From: Psococerastis gibbosa
Lineage: Eukaryota; Arthropoda; Insecta; Psocodea; Psocidae
Length of the DNA: 64,000 bases
Direction: 5' to 3'
Assembly: GCA_963971405.1 (NCBI GenBank)
Contig: OZ020489.1
Coordinates: forward strand, 20,610,290 to 20,674,289
Shown here: in pieces, positions 46,904-57,590 of the stretch
Layout: every line of letters begins with the position of its first letter
Numbering within the stretch: the stretch's first letter is position 1
Program-made: the position numbers and the translations under genes
Notes under the pieces: model-generated
The model's database searches: none
What the model was told of the DNA's origin: nothing
What the model saw: the letters and a program-made list of their open reading frames with translations, nothing else

Positions 46904-47266
46904 TTCGTTTGGTCGTTTAGTTTTCGTTCTATTCCCTCTATATACTGTTGGAGGTCACAATCGTCTAACCATCCATCCTGCGTTCTCATGTCGGGAGTAT
47001 TAATTGCCTGTATAGTACTATAGTGTTTAGGTCCACGGCTTGAGCAGGTGTCAAGTGCAGAGTCTGTTTTCTCTGACGCAGTGGCCTCAGCTGTCACAAT
47101 TTGTTTTGACGTACAGGTAATTAGCCACAGCTGATTCCATTCATCGATGTTTTTGTTTGTTGTTGCCACTATAAATCTTGAAAGAGAGTCATCGGCAGCA
47201 GCTGTTATGTATCTCAAAGATTGTTTGTGCTTACTAATGGCAGCAATAGCATGTGGAACGCTGTGG
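46904..47266 (-). mobile_element. Truncated segment M, U12
   Basis: Only the part of M next to block b remains. The open frame there (46744-47310, 188 codons) runs into unrelated sequence at its start. Confidence 0.4.
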
Positions 47267-48607
47267 TCTCGATCGGAGAAACGGAATAGTTTTTGCTGGC
47301 TTTTCTTCATTACCTTGACCCCGCGTCGACATTGTTTTAATTTAGTCTCGCGTGTCCGTCTTGTTCAACTGTTTCTGGAAGGGTTTAAGTACCAATAATG
47401 AACCTGTAACGTCGATAGAGGCCTTTAATTTCAACAACAAATCAATGCCTATAAGGCACGGTTGCCTCAGACCCTTAAGAAGGTTGAACCGATGGTTGAT
47501 CATACGGGAACCAACTTAAACTCGCTGCCAGGCGGTTCCCACGAGCTCTGCGTGCAATGAAGAGTCGGCTAACTTTACTCGACCAGACGTAGGCGTCACC
47601 CGGAAGCCCCTCGTAACCAACATGTCCCAGTAAGGGGCTGCTATTAGGGCAGAATTAGCGCCCGTGTCTGCCAGCGTCGGAAATAACGTTTCCCCCATTT
47701 TGACACGTAAGAAAGGTCACTCAGCCAGCCCTACACATGTCAGCTCGATCTGCTCTGGCGCCGGAAAAGTAATCCTTAATATTATCCGCAAATTCGGGAT
47801 GTGGAGCGTCCATGTCATCGGGCGGCCCCACAATCTTTAAAATAATGTGTAGCGAATCGCAATTGTAACAAAGATTCACCGCTGCTGCCTTGTTGGTGTA
47901 CGCATCGGCCATACTTACATACGGTATTTTTGTCTGCCAAATATTAATTGTTGCTTCTATTTCTGCACAGGCTGCCTCTAGTTGCCGGAAGATGTAGACG
48001 TCCGCGAAAATCAACTTTTCTCTGTAGAGAGGCAACAGGTTGTTGCGCACAAGGTTGACCTCATCAATTCCGAATATTGGCCAAGAATTCTACTGATCTC
48101 TGCCCCGGTGTCATCTTCCTGTAGTAGCGCTGCGTCACCCCGGACGACGGTAAACGCCTCCTGGAATTCCAACTTTGCAGATCCGGTAAGTGCACTTCAA
48201 ACCATGTTTTTGTCGTCCGAGAGAGAAGATCGATCTAGCAAACCGGGATAGATTAAATCCATGGGAAGTCCTGATTTGCTTGCCTCTCAAAGTCTCGTAC
48301 AAATTCTTCCTCCCAGAGATACAGATGTCTCGGGACTGACAGACGCCCAGAAATTTAACCAGGGGCTTCCTGTAGCCACTCATGTCTGTCGAATGCCGGA
48401 ACGGGTCGTAAGAGCTGCCATGAAAGGGTTGCTGGTGTTGCCAGGTCGGCGGTTGCTGCGGCATATGTGGCGGCGGTGGTTGTGGCCAGCCTGTTGCTTG
48501 TGACGGCTGGTGGGCACTCTGGTGCTGTGGTGGCGTATGCCAAGCTTGTGAAAACTGTTGCTGCGGCTGCTGTGTAACTGTCGCCCGAGGCGGCTGTTGG
48601 GCAGTCG
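47267..48607 (-). mobile_element. gag-pro fossil, U12 block a
   Basis: a-class block ending at the short-form J1. Broken. Confidence 0.65.
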
Positions 48608-48981
48608 GCATGCGTTTGGACAAAAAAATATTGATGGCGCAGCAACAAAGGCCTGTAAGAGAGTATGCATGTTGAAAAGATTAGCAGGTACCACTTGGGG
48701 TGCAACGCAAGATGTCCTAGTCACCAACTACAAATCTTACATAAGACCCCTTATTTAATACTGCTGCGAAGCCTTCTGTACAGCAAGTGTCGCTAACATG
48801 CGAAGACTGGACATTGCCCGAAATAATGCGCTGAAAGCTATCAGTGAGGCTGCCAAATCCACCCCTATCACAGCCTTGGAGTGTCAAACAGACATTGAAC
48901 CACTAGAGTTGCGCCGCGACTGTACAACCCTTAAATTCTTTGAAGGAGGAGGCAGACTTCTGGAAACGTTGCCTTGCTTTT
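48608..48981 (+). mobile_element. LINE 3' tail, U13
   Basis: Short-form J1 with the MRRLD and SEAAK variants, shared with U14. Confidence 0.8.
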
Positions 48982-50500
48982 CCTTTCTTGGATGTCTTTT
49001 TTTATTTTTTCCACAATGGTTTGAAGAGGAGATGGGCCGAGACTTCCTGGTGGCTTCCTTGATAAATTTTTTTTATTATTTGTTGTCGGATCCACACGTT
49101 TCATTTTGGTTAAGGCAACTCGCGATCGGAGAAACGGCATAGTATTTGCTGGCTTCTCTTCATTGCCTGGACCCCGCGTTGACATTGTTTTAATTTAGTT
49201 TCTCGCGGCCGTCTTGTTCAACTGTTTAACTGTTATGGTTTTAGTACCAATAATAAACCTGCCACGTCGATGGAGGCCTTTAATTTCATCAACAAATCAA
49301 TGCCTATAAGGCACTGTTGCCTCAGGCCCTTAAGAAGGTTGAACCGATGGTTGACCATACGGGAACCAAGTTAAACTCGCTGCCAGGCGGTTCCCACGTG
49401 CTCTGCGTGCAATGAAGAGTCGGCTAACTTTACTCGACCAGACGTAGGCGTCACCCGGAAGCCACTCGTAACCAAAATGTCCCAGTAAGGGGCTGCTATT
49501 AGGGAAGAATTAGCGCCCGTGTCTACCAGCGTCGGAAAAAACGTTTCCCCTATTTTGACACGTAAGAAAGGTCACTCAGCCAGCCCTACACATGCCAGCT
49601 CGATCTGCTCTGGCGCTGGAAAAGTAATCCTTAATATAATCCGCATATTCGGGATGTGGAGGGTCCATGTCATCGGGCGGCCCCACAATCTTTAAAATAA
49701 TGTGTAGCGAATCGCAATTGTAACAATGATTCACCGCTGCTGCCTTGTTGGTGTACGCATCGGCCATACTTACATACGGTATTTTTGTCTGCCAAATATT
49801 AATTGTTGCTTCTATTTCTGCACAGGCTGCCTCTAGTTGCCGGAAGATGTAGACGTCCGCGAAAATCAACTTTTCTCTGTAGAGAGGCAACAGGTTGTTG
49901 CGCACAAGGTTGACCTCATCAATTCCGAATATTGGCCAAGAATTCTACTGATCTCTGCCCCGGTGTCATCTTCCTGTAGTAGCGCTGCGTCACCCCGGAC
50001 GACGGTAAACGCCTCCTGGAATTCCAACTTTGCAGATCCGGTAAGTGCACTTCAAACCATGTTTTTGTCGTCCAAGAGAGAAGATCGATCTAGCAAACCG
50101 GGATAGATTAAATCCATGGGCATTCCTGATTTGCTTGCCTCTCAAAGTCTCGTACAAATTCTTCCTCCCAGAGATACAGATGTCTCGGGACTGTCAGACG
50201 CCCAGAAATTTAACCAGGGGCTTCCTGTAGCCACTCATGTCTGTCGAATGCCGGAACGGGTCGTAAGAGCTGCCATGAAAGGGTTGCTGGTGTTGCCAGG
50301 TCGGCGGTTGCTGCGGCATATGTGGCGGCGGTGGCTGTGGCCAGCCTGTTGCTTGTGACGGCTGGTGGGCACTCTGGTGCTGTGGTGGCGTATGCCAAGC
50401 TTGTGGAAACTGTTGCTGCGGCTGCTGTGTAACTGTCGCCCGAGGCGGCTGTTGGGCAGTCGGCTGCTGCAGTGGAGCACTCCACTGCGGTGGCATCGGC
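48982..50500 (-). mobile_element. gag-pro fossil, U13 left block
   Basis: Continues past the usual J1 position into block R2, keeping the gag leader side (MSMQETTGNAARPHKP) as in copy 0 at 4.5 kb. This is probably the arrangement before the J1 fusion. Broken. Confidence 0.65.
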
Positions 50501-50937
50501 TTATGTGGTCTGGCCGCGTTCCCTGTCGTCTCCTGCATTGACATGACTTAAACGTCCTCATATTGACACAACGATAATGAAAATAAATTGTTATAATTAA
50601 TACTAAAATATGTTTTCCTGTTTCCAGGTATACCCAAGAATTAAAAATATTCAAGAACGTGGAAGCACTCAAAATTACATAGGAAAATCCCGGGCTTAAT
50701 AACCAAATCGGGAAGACAAAATCCTCAATCTCAAGAGGAGCCAAACAACCAGTCGCAAGATGACAGCGACTAACAATCAAAATGTGCAATCACTTATACA
50801 TAGAACATTATAATATCTATAATAATATCAGCTTGTATTATAATCTATACAACCACCTGCCTACCTACACGGTTATTGTTTATAAACCTGTAAAATTACA
50901 GCCAGTGATAGAGCATATACATTCAGAAACTATGTCT

Positions 50938-51198
50938 ACTCCCACCACTGGCGGTAACCGAATGGAAAAAAAGGATCAGGTTAAAATCGCAGCAGTATGG
51001 AACCATGTCGGTGACAGAACACAACCGATGAGTGCCCATACAACTGCGAATCATCCGGGAAGGAACAGCAATGGAAGGACAAAATCCCCTTCCCGCGACG
51101 CTATTCCGGACAATATAAATCCTGATGATGAAATGTATATGAAACGGGCCCATTTGAAAGTAAAGGGCCGTGCCTACCAAAGTGGAGAAAATCATTAG
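50938..51198 (+). CDS. Hypothetical ORF in R2 (MSTPTTGGNRMEKK...)
   Basis: The counterpart of the 4953-5312 frame, open from 50782 with an ATG near 50932-50938. It ends sooner (GRAYQSGENH) because of a small indel near INPDDE. No recognised family; most likely an inactive relic. Confidence 0.25.
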   Translation, partial: TPTTGGNRMEKKDQVKIAAVWNHVGDRTQPMSAHTTANHPGRNSNGRTKSPSRDAIPDNINPDDEMYMKRAHLKVKGRAYQSGENH

Positions 51199-51245
51199 AA
51201 GGGAAAGTTAGGAAAGAAAGGGAAAGGAAAGAAAGGGAAGGGAAA
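51199..51245 (+). repeat. Purine minisatellite (GGAAAG/GGGAAA)
   Basis: An imperfect GGAAAG array. The R3 counterpart (about 59784-59848) is about 17-20 bases longer, and R1 lacks the expansion. It explains part of the changing offset between R2 and R3. Confidence 0.85.
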
Positions 51246-51394
51246 CAACAGAACAGTCCAAGCACCCAAACGCGTAGGCGCCACTTGTGAAATTTTTTTT
51301 AATATTCATAACTTTGGAAAATAAATAATCTGATCTCTTATTATAATAACTTCCTTTAATTATTGTTAAGCTTTGTCTTCTTCTTCTTCCGGCT

Positions 51395-51719
51395 CTACAG
51401 CCCTTGGTGGGCTTTGGCCTGCTCGACAACACTCCTCCATTCTTCTTGGTTTTGCACAACGCTCCACCATCTGGAGACTCCCAACTCGCGAAGGTCATTC
51501 TCTAACTCGTCCTTCCAGCGGTTTCTTGGCCGTCCTGGCAGTTGTCTTCCCGTCATGCTTGCTTTGTACATTTTTCGTGGCATGCGTTCTTCAGACATCC
51601 TTACAACGTGTCCCAGCCACCTTAATCGTTGTGCTTTAATGAACCTTACTATGTCTTCTCCGTTGAGAGCGGCGTCGATTTCAGCGTTGTTTCTTATACG
51701 CCATTCTCCGTACTCGTAA
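51395..51719 (-). mobile_element. LINE 3' end, RTE-type C-terminus, in R2
   Basis: The minus frame is open from about 51719 and reads AEIDAALNGEDIVRFIKAQRLRWLGHVVRM, then GRPRNRWKDELENDLRELG, WSVVQNQEEW and AKAHQGL with a stop. This is the standard C-terminal tail of endonuclease-RT LINEs (RLRWLGH...GRPR.RW...W....R..W). A GAAGAAGAAGAAG stretch follows the stop, as is common at the 3' ends of this class. Only the tail is present, consistent with 5' truncation on insertion. Confidence 0.85.
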
Positions 51720-52745
51720 AGGAAAGCTTTGTGATGGTCGAAATTTTCGATTCCGAGATTTCAACGGATTTACACGTTTTGAGGTCCCAGGAACCCAAAA
51801 AAGTGGTTTTTACAAAATGTCGGTCTGTCTGTCTGTTCGTCGATTTCCGGGCAAACTACTCAGTGGATTTGAGTGAAATTTGGCATGTAGGTTCACAAAA
51901 ATCATACCTCGGGACCATTTATTTTTTTTTGTGCTAACTCAATTTGGGGGGGTTTTATTTTCAAAAAACTCCAAAAAAACGCCTAAAAAATTTATTTCTC
52001 AAAAACGGCTCCAACGATTTCTTTTAAATTCTCGTAGATTGTAGTCGTTATTAATGTTGACAAAATGCGGGGGGTCGCTTGCCCCTTGATAGTTTGCTTC
52101 TGGGGGTTATAAAATAAAAATAACTAAATTTTAATGAAAAAATGACTAAAAAATGCGAAACCTTTCTATCGATGATTTCTACCTTCAAGCATGTTTTAGG
52201 TGTTAAATTGAGTAACGAAACCGGATAGGTTGCTTTCCCAAAAAAATATTTGGTTTTGCCCAAAAAATTATTTTTTGAAAAAAATGATAGAAAATTCGCG
52301 CTCAAATGCATTGCATGCTCTGCCATTATTGCTGTGTGGTAATTAATGTGTTTGTTTGACCTATCGAGAATTCACCTCACTTCCAGTGACGTCAGGTGGA
52401 CAACCGCCCCCCCCCCCCCCGAGATATCGGAAATTTAACCATAGGAAAAATATTTGCCATAAAATTACTAATTTTCTCTATCTAATAATTTTGATAAATT
52501 GGAAAGCATGTTCGAGTGAACTCGGACCGGTTCTTTGTACTGCTATTTCTTATTATTAAAACTGCGTGTGATCACTGGCGATTTCAAGGGGACCCCCCCC
52601 CCCTCTTACCTCTTACAGGCCGTAGCCAAGAGGGGCTTTTTGGGCTGCCCTCTGTGGTAGGTTGATTCGTCGGTAAAATCTCATCTGTACTGCTTGCAAA
52701 ATGCGCAAATCCACCCAAATGTGAACCATTAATCAATTTTTTTCT
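51720..52745. repeat. Unclassified repeat in the R2 insertion
   Basis: Noncoding by eye. It has a CGGTCTGTCTGTCTGTTCGTCG stretch near 51820, A/T-rich middle parts, a run of 14 C near 52400, a C run near 52595 and a TGACGTCA at 52387. The only other copy in the window is in R3. I cannot assign it to a family. Confidence 0.5.
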
Positions 52746-52832
52746 CCGAGGGATACCCCCGGGTCTTCTTTCCCCAAGGTACATTATGCGTAAAACCTTA
52801 CTGATTTAGGCCTATTGTACAATTGTTTTCTC

Positions 52833-52880
52833 CGGGGGGGGGGGGGGGAGTGGCCTTTAAATGCTCCCCCCCCTTTCGAA
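52833..52880 (+). repeat. Poly-G and poly-C tracts in R2
   Basis: About 15 G followed by a run of C within 20 bases, able to pair as a hairpin. R1 has the G run but not the C run. Confidence 0.8.
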
Positions 52881-53017
52881 AAATTTTAAACCGCCACTGC
52901 GTGTGATTATTCGATTCTTGCATCACTGATTTAGGAAAATTAGACTCTGAAAATTATGGATTACTTATTGAATATTAACATAGGGCTACTCTAGAAAGTT
53001 GCCGTTTTCTTAAACTG

Positions 53018-53338
53018 TTGACTGTCCTGATAGTCTCGGAAGCATGGAGCCTGATTAGCCTGGGATTGGTGTTAAAAGTTAAACGGGCTAGCCCAGTCGA
53101 CAACCATGCTAATCTTCCTCCAGCTTCTCACCTTCTCAACACAATCGAGAAATATACAGCTGCGGATGTCAAACTCATGTTGGATCCGCCAGAAAACCGG
53201 ATCGCAGGGCGCTTGGCTCCAGAGCCGCACCCCGCCACTTGCGGAGACTCAACTCAAGCCTCAGGGAGCGTTAAGGTCAGAAAAATCAACCTGGACAAAA
53301 TCTGCAACAACAAACTCTTTTATAATGCAAAATTATAA
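53018..53338 (+). CDS. Hypothetical open frame in R2 (PVDNHANLPPASHLL...)
   Basis: The counterpart of 5427-5777 and open for 106 codons, starting from a TTG. It ends SGSVKVRKINLDKICNNKL, which R1 has lost. R3 has the same frame with one replacement (LPPAS to LTPAS). No recognised family. Confidence 0.25.
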   Translation: MTVLIVSEAWSLISLGLVLKVKRASPVDNHANLPPASHLLNTIEKYTAADVKLMLDPPENRIAGRLAPEPHPATCGDSTQASGSVKVRKINLDKICNNKLFYNAKL

Positions 53339-53689
53339 AAGGACAACAATAAATTTAAATTGCAAAGAAAATCCGCCAAAACAATATCGAGTGAATTACG
53401 TTAAAACCACGTCATAAACGGGGCAATAGATGAATATGAATAGAAAATTTCCAGAAACAAGTATGGCTGACTCCAAGAAAAATTGTACCAAAACTAATTA
53501 TTTTTATTTAAAATAACAGTTAAAACCCCAGCCGGGAACTTCCTATTCCGTTTTCACAAATGCAACAACAAAATATAATGTGAGAGTGACAAGAAATTAC
53601 TACGGTAAGTACTGAGAAAACCATTATATTGACAAAACCAGTGGCCTAAGACCGGGCCCTCCAAACAGACTTTAAAAGATTGATAAACG

Positions 53690-54262
53690 GCTTGATAATA
53701 CAACTTAGAAGTATCCCCGGGATCGATGTTCTATGCTATGCAGACAACCTAACAATCTGGGGCACGTCCTGCAATATACAAGCCCTCGAGTGAGCACTGA
53801 ACCAAGCCCTGCATGTCCTGAGAGCGTGGTGTGCGGAAAATGAGATGCTCTTCAGCAAAGGCAAAACTACTGCACAACTTTTCTCCCTGTCTACCAAGAA
53901 CCACACAGTCAACTTAAAATACGACGACTGCGACATTGCCGTAGTTGCCAACTCCAAATACCTTTGCATGCTTTTGGACAACAAAATATCAATGGCGCAG
54001 CAACAAAGGCCTGTAAGAGAGTATGCATGTTGAAAAGATTAGCAGTGGGGTGCAACGCAAGATGTCCTAGTCACCAACTACAAATCATACTGAAGACCCC
54101 TTATTGAATACTGCAGCGAAGCCTTCTGTACAGCAAGTGTCGCTAACATGCGAAAACTGGACATTGCCCGACTTAATGCGCTGAGAGCTATCTGTGGGGC
54201 TGCCAAATCCACCCCTATCACAGCCTTGGAGTGTCAAACGGACATTGAACCACTAGAGTAGA
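53690..54262 (+). mobile_element. LINE RT region, longer copy in R2
   Basis: The plus frame reads LINGLIIQLRSIPGIDVLCYADNLTIWGTS, then (after TGA at 53791-53793) ALNQALHVLRAWCAENEMLFSKGKTTAQLF and VVANSKYLCMLLDNKISM. The catalytic box is YADN (53737-53748) where the family has YADD, so the second Asp is lost. The J1 equivalent (GCATGC at 53966) is unbroken here. Later parts differ from the array tails: 8 bases are missing near 54046, there is a TGA in YKSY-RPL, but the Glu codon is intact in RPLIEYCSEAF. The array tails therefore did not come from this very copy. Confidence 0.85.
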
Positions 54263-55603
54263 AAAAAAAATTCAAAATATGCGCTCGTCCTACCAAAAAC
54301 AGCTGAGGATGGTAAGTGATAATTTAATTTCCTAATGACAATAATGCAACTGAAGTGACCTCGCGGACAAAAAGTGCAGGCATTAGGCTAAACCGGGGCC
54401 TGCATTTCTTGCTAGGCTATTAATAACTTTTTTTTAATTACACCATAGCATTAGGCTTCCGCCATCAGCTTTCTTGCAGCCCAATACAACACATAATCTG
54501 GTGAACCTCTGCTACTGGCAAGAGCCTGGCACGTGCTCTCTCTGAACCGCAATTTTTATGCTATATATGCATATGCCTACTTTTTGACGTTTAGAAGAGT
54601 TATTTTACAACTTTACATAGAGCTTGGCGAAATTATAGTATTTTTGGTCCATTTAAAAAATAAATATAGTAGTACAGGGCCCGAAAAAATCTCAAAATAT
54701 AGTATGTGTTTAGTGTACACGGTGGTTAAAAAATCGTTGCATCACAACAGCCCATTTACGGCTCAGGCCTGAGGAGTAGTAGGGCACACTCTTTCAAGAC
54801 CTCGGCACAAGTTGGGGTGTTGTGGTCAGCAACTCGCCCGGTAGCACTATCAGGAAGAAGTGAACCCTGTTTCCTATCCATGGAAGTGGTCGTATTTCGA
54901 CGCCATCAGCGCGTCAAATTTATACTGGGACAAGAATTTTCTACCTACTGAGATTTAAAGTCTACATGCCCGATTGCTATTGCTGTAGTATGTGTTATGT
55001 TAAATCTTCATGAGATTACCAATCCGGTGCCAGTAAAATTTACTGTGAGTTGGTTGTTAAAGTTTATTCAAATGAAAACTTCCTTAGGCCGACAGATTTT
55101 ACAATAGTTACGTTAATATAAGTTTTATTGGTATAAATATATTAATATTTTTTTATTTTGGGTGAAGGCACTGGCACTGGAGTGGATGATATCCACGTGC
55201 AAAAACTTTGGTACTTCAGCCATCTCCATTTCATGAATGAATGAGCTCAACGAACAAGCAAAACAACCTCTTCAATTATTGAAGATTTACCGTTCGGAGA
55301 AAATGAGGTGAGAAACAACAGTTGCTTAATTTTTCACCATTTATTTAGTTAAGGTAACTTAAAAGCTGATTTCTTTAAACATTTAGCCTAATTGTCTGCC
55401 GACGCAACAAATGACGACGTCCCTGTCATAGCCCTCTTTTTGCGTCTTGCCAGTGCACTTGCCCTTCCCCAACGAAATATTCTGCAAACTTTTCGCGCAC
55501 AAGCTTTGCTGACATACTTGCATTTCTCGATAAAGTGCACTGAAGGCTGGGTTGTAAATTATACTCTTCATTTTCCTCACCAGTGTCTTCTACGTTGTAT
55601 GAG
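54263..55603. other. Apparently noncoding tail of R2
   Basis: No protein family is recognised. A donor-like GGTAAGTGAT lies at 54311, a 7-bp-stem hairpin (TGCAGGC/GCCTGCA) at 54375-54404, and a 79-codon frame at 54533-54772 starts with GTG and looks like chance. The rest is AT-rich. R3 carries it almost unchanged, and it is absent from R1. Confidence 0.5.
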
Positions 55604-55737
55604 CTGCCAAATCCACCCCTATCACAGCCTTGGAGTGTCAAACAGACATTGAACCACTAGAGTTGCGCCGCGACTGTACAACCCTTAAATTCTTTGAAGG
55701 AGGAGGCAGACTTCTGGAAACGTTGCCTTGCTTTTCC
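55604..55737 (+). mobile_element. Partial LINE 3' tail at right edge of R2
   Basis: Enters at GCTGCCAAATCC (frame AAKSTPITALECQTDIEPLELRRD) straight from R2 sequence, without J1. It gives a second, independent join between R and the LINE tail. Confidence 0.8.
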
Positions 55738-57216
55738 TTTCTTGGATGTCTTTTTTTATTTTTTCCACAATGGTTTGAAGAGGAGATGGGCCGAGACTTC
55801 CTGGTGGCTTCCTTGATAAATTTTTTTTATTATTTGTAGTCGCATCCACACGTTTCATTTTGGTTAAGGCAACTCGCGATCGGAGAAACGGCATAGTATT
55901 TGCTGGCTTCTCTTCATTGCCTGGACCCCGCGTTGACATTGTTTTAATTTAGTTTCTCGCGGCCGTCTTGTTCAACTGTTTAACTGTTAGGGTTTTAGTA
56001 CCAATAATAAACCTGCCACGTCGATGGAGGCCTTTAATTTCATCAACAAATCAATGCCTATAAGGCACTGTTGCCTCAGGCCCTTAAGAAGGTTGAACCG
56101 ATGGTTGACCATACGGGAACCAAGTTAAACTCGCTGCCAGGCGGTTCCCACGTGCTCTGCGTGCAATGAAGAGTCGGCTAACTTTACTCGACCAGACGTA
56201 GGCGTCACCCGGAAGCCACTCGTAACCAAAATGTCCCAGTAAGGGGCTGCTATTAGGGAAGAATTAGCGCCCGTGTCTACCAGCGTCGGAAAAAACGTTT
56301 CCCCTATTTTGACACGTAAGAAAGGTTACTCAGCCAGCCCTACACATGCCAGCTCGATCTGCTCTGGCGCTGGAAAAGTAATCCTTAATATAATCCGCAT
56401 ATTCGGGATGTGGAGGGTCCATGTCATCGGGCGGCCCCACAATCTTTAAAATAATGTGTAGCGAATCGCAATTGTAACAAAGATTCACCGCTGCTGCCTT
56501 GTTGGTGTACGCATCGGCCATACTTACATACGGTATTTTTGTCTGCCAAATATTAATTGTTGCTTCTATTTCTGCACAGGCTGCCTCTAGTTGCCGGAAG
56601 ATGTAGACGTCCGCGAAAATCAACTTTTCTCTGTAGAGAGGCAACAGGTTGTTGCGCACAAGGTTGACCTCATCAATTCCGAATATTGGCCAAGAATTCT
56701 ACTGATCTCTGCCCCGGTGTCATCTTCCTGTAGTAGCGCTGCGTCACCCCGGACGACGGTAAACGCCTCCTGGAATTCCAACTTTGCAGATCCGGTAAGT
56801 GCACTTCAAACCATGTTTTTGTCGTCCAAGAGAGAAGATCGATCTAGCAAACCGGGATAGATTAAATCCATGGGAAATCCTGATTTGCTTGCCTCTCAAA
56901 GTCTCGTACAAATTCTTCCTCCCAGAGATACAGATGTCTCGGGACTGACAGACGCCCAGAAATTTAACCAGGGGCTTCCTGTAGCCACTCATGTCTGTCG
57001 AATGCCGGAACGGGTCGTAAGAGCTGCCATGAAAGGGTTGCTGGTGTTGCCAGGTCGGCGGTTGCTGCGGCATATGTGGCGGCGGTGGCTGTGGCCAGCC
57101 TGTTGCTTGTGACGGCTGGTGGGCACTCTGGTGCTGTGGTGGCGTATGCCAAGCTTGTGAAAACTGTTGCTGCGGCTGCTGTGTAACTGTCGCCCGAGGC
57201 GGCTGTTGGGCAGTCG
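55738..57216 (-). mobile_element. gag-pro fossil, U13 right block
   Basis: Follows the partial LINE tail at the right edge of R2 and runs to the short-form J1 at 57217. It shares private variants with the U14 block. Broken. Confidence 0.65.
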
Positions 57217-57590
57217 GCATGCGTTTGGACAAAAAAATATCGATGGCGCAGCAACAAAGGCCTGTAAGAGAGTATGCATGTTGAAAAGATTAGCAGGTAC
57301 CACTTGGGGTGCAACGCAAGATGTCCTAGTCACCAACTACAAATCTTACATAAGACCCCTTATTTAATACTGCTGCGAAGCCTTCTGTACAGCAAGTGTC
57401 GCTAACATGCGAAGACTGGACATTGCCGGAAATAATGCGCTGAAAGCTATCAGTGAGGCTGCCAAATCCACCCCTATCACAGCCTTGGAGTGTCAAACAG
57501 ACATTGAACCACTAGAGTTGCGCCGCGACTGTACAACCCTTAAATTCTTTGAAGGAGGAGGCAGACTTCTGGAAACGTTGCCTTGCTTTT
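57217..57590 (+). mobile_element. LINE 3' tail, U14
   Basis: Like U13, with a private Arg-to-Gly change (MRRLDIAGNN). Confidence 0.8.

Larger units (their letters stand above)
45025..48607. repeat. Array unit U12 (3583 bp)
   Basis: Blocks: LINE tail 45025-45395, gag-pro b 45396-46903 (b2-like), truncated M 46904-47266, gag-pro a 47267-48607. M and a join directly at a different point from U9, so the two shortened long units arose independently. Confidence 0.85.
51281..52745. repeat. 1.46 kb insertion in R2 relative to R1
   Basis: R1 passes directly from CGCGTAGGC to GGGATTCCCCCGGG (about 5265). R2 has this extra DNA between the same flanks. It contains an RTE-type LINE 3' end (51395-51719, -) and, to the right, an unclassified interspersed repeat (51720-52745) with a GTCTGTCTGTCTG stretch, A/T-rich homopolymers and C and G runs. 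R3 has the same insertion at about 59882-61354. No clear terminal repeats or target duplication were seen. Confidence 0.75.
50501..55603 (+). repeat. Block R2
   Basis: Parts in order: gag leader side and splice-acceptor-like site (to 50627), the ORF 50938-51198, a purine minisatellite (51199-51245), a 1.46 kb insertion (about 51281-52745), an exon-like region (52746-53690), a LINE RT region (53690-54262) and an apparently noncoding tail (54263-55603). R3 repeats it at offsets of 8585-8609 bp. Confidence 0.8.
48608..57216. repeat. Array unit U13, extra-long with block R2 (8609 bp)
   Basis: Blocks: LINE tail 48608-48981, gag-pro 48982-50500, block R2 50501-55603, a partial LINE tail 55604-55737 without J1, gag-pro 55738-57216. 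U13 and U14 correspond at an offset of 8609 bp, with small indels in simple repeats. The stretch 55604-57458 also repeats once at an offset of 1855 bp. Confidence 0.85.

Noticed and set aside
6126-48607. CRISPR-like or other short regular repeat array
   Set aside because: Units are kilobases long and made of retroelement pieces, with no short direct repeats with unique spacers. The host is a eukaryote.
51363-51719. 118-codon plus-strand frame MLSFVFFFFRLYSPWW...
   Set aside because: It is antisense to the RTE-type LINE C-terminus at 51395-51719, whose minus-strand motifs are unmistakable.
54375-54404. Structured ncRNA from the TGCAGGC/GCCTGCA hairpin
   Set aside because: The stem is only 7 bp with a 16-base loop, and nothing around it suggests a known RNA class.
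54533-54772. 79-codon frame MLSLNRNFYAIYAYAYF... in the R2 tail
   Set aside because: It starts with GTG, is AT-rich with Tyr/Phe/Ile-rich composition, and has no recognisable motif. It is repeated in R3 only because R was duplicated.
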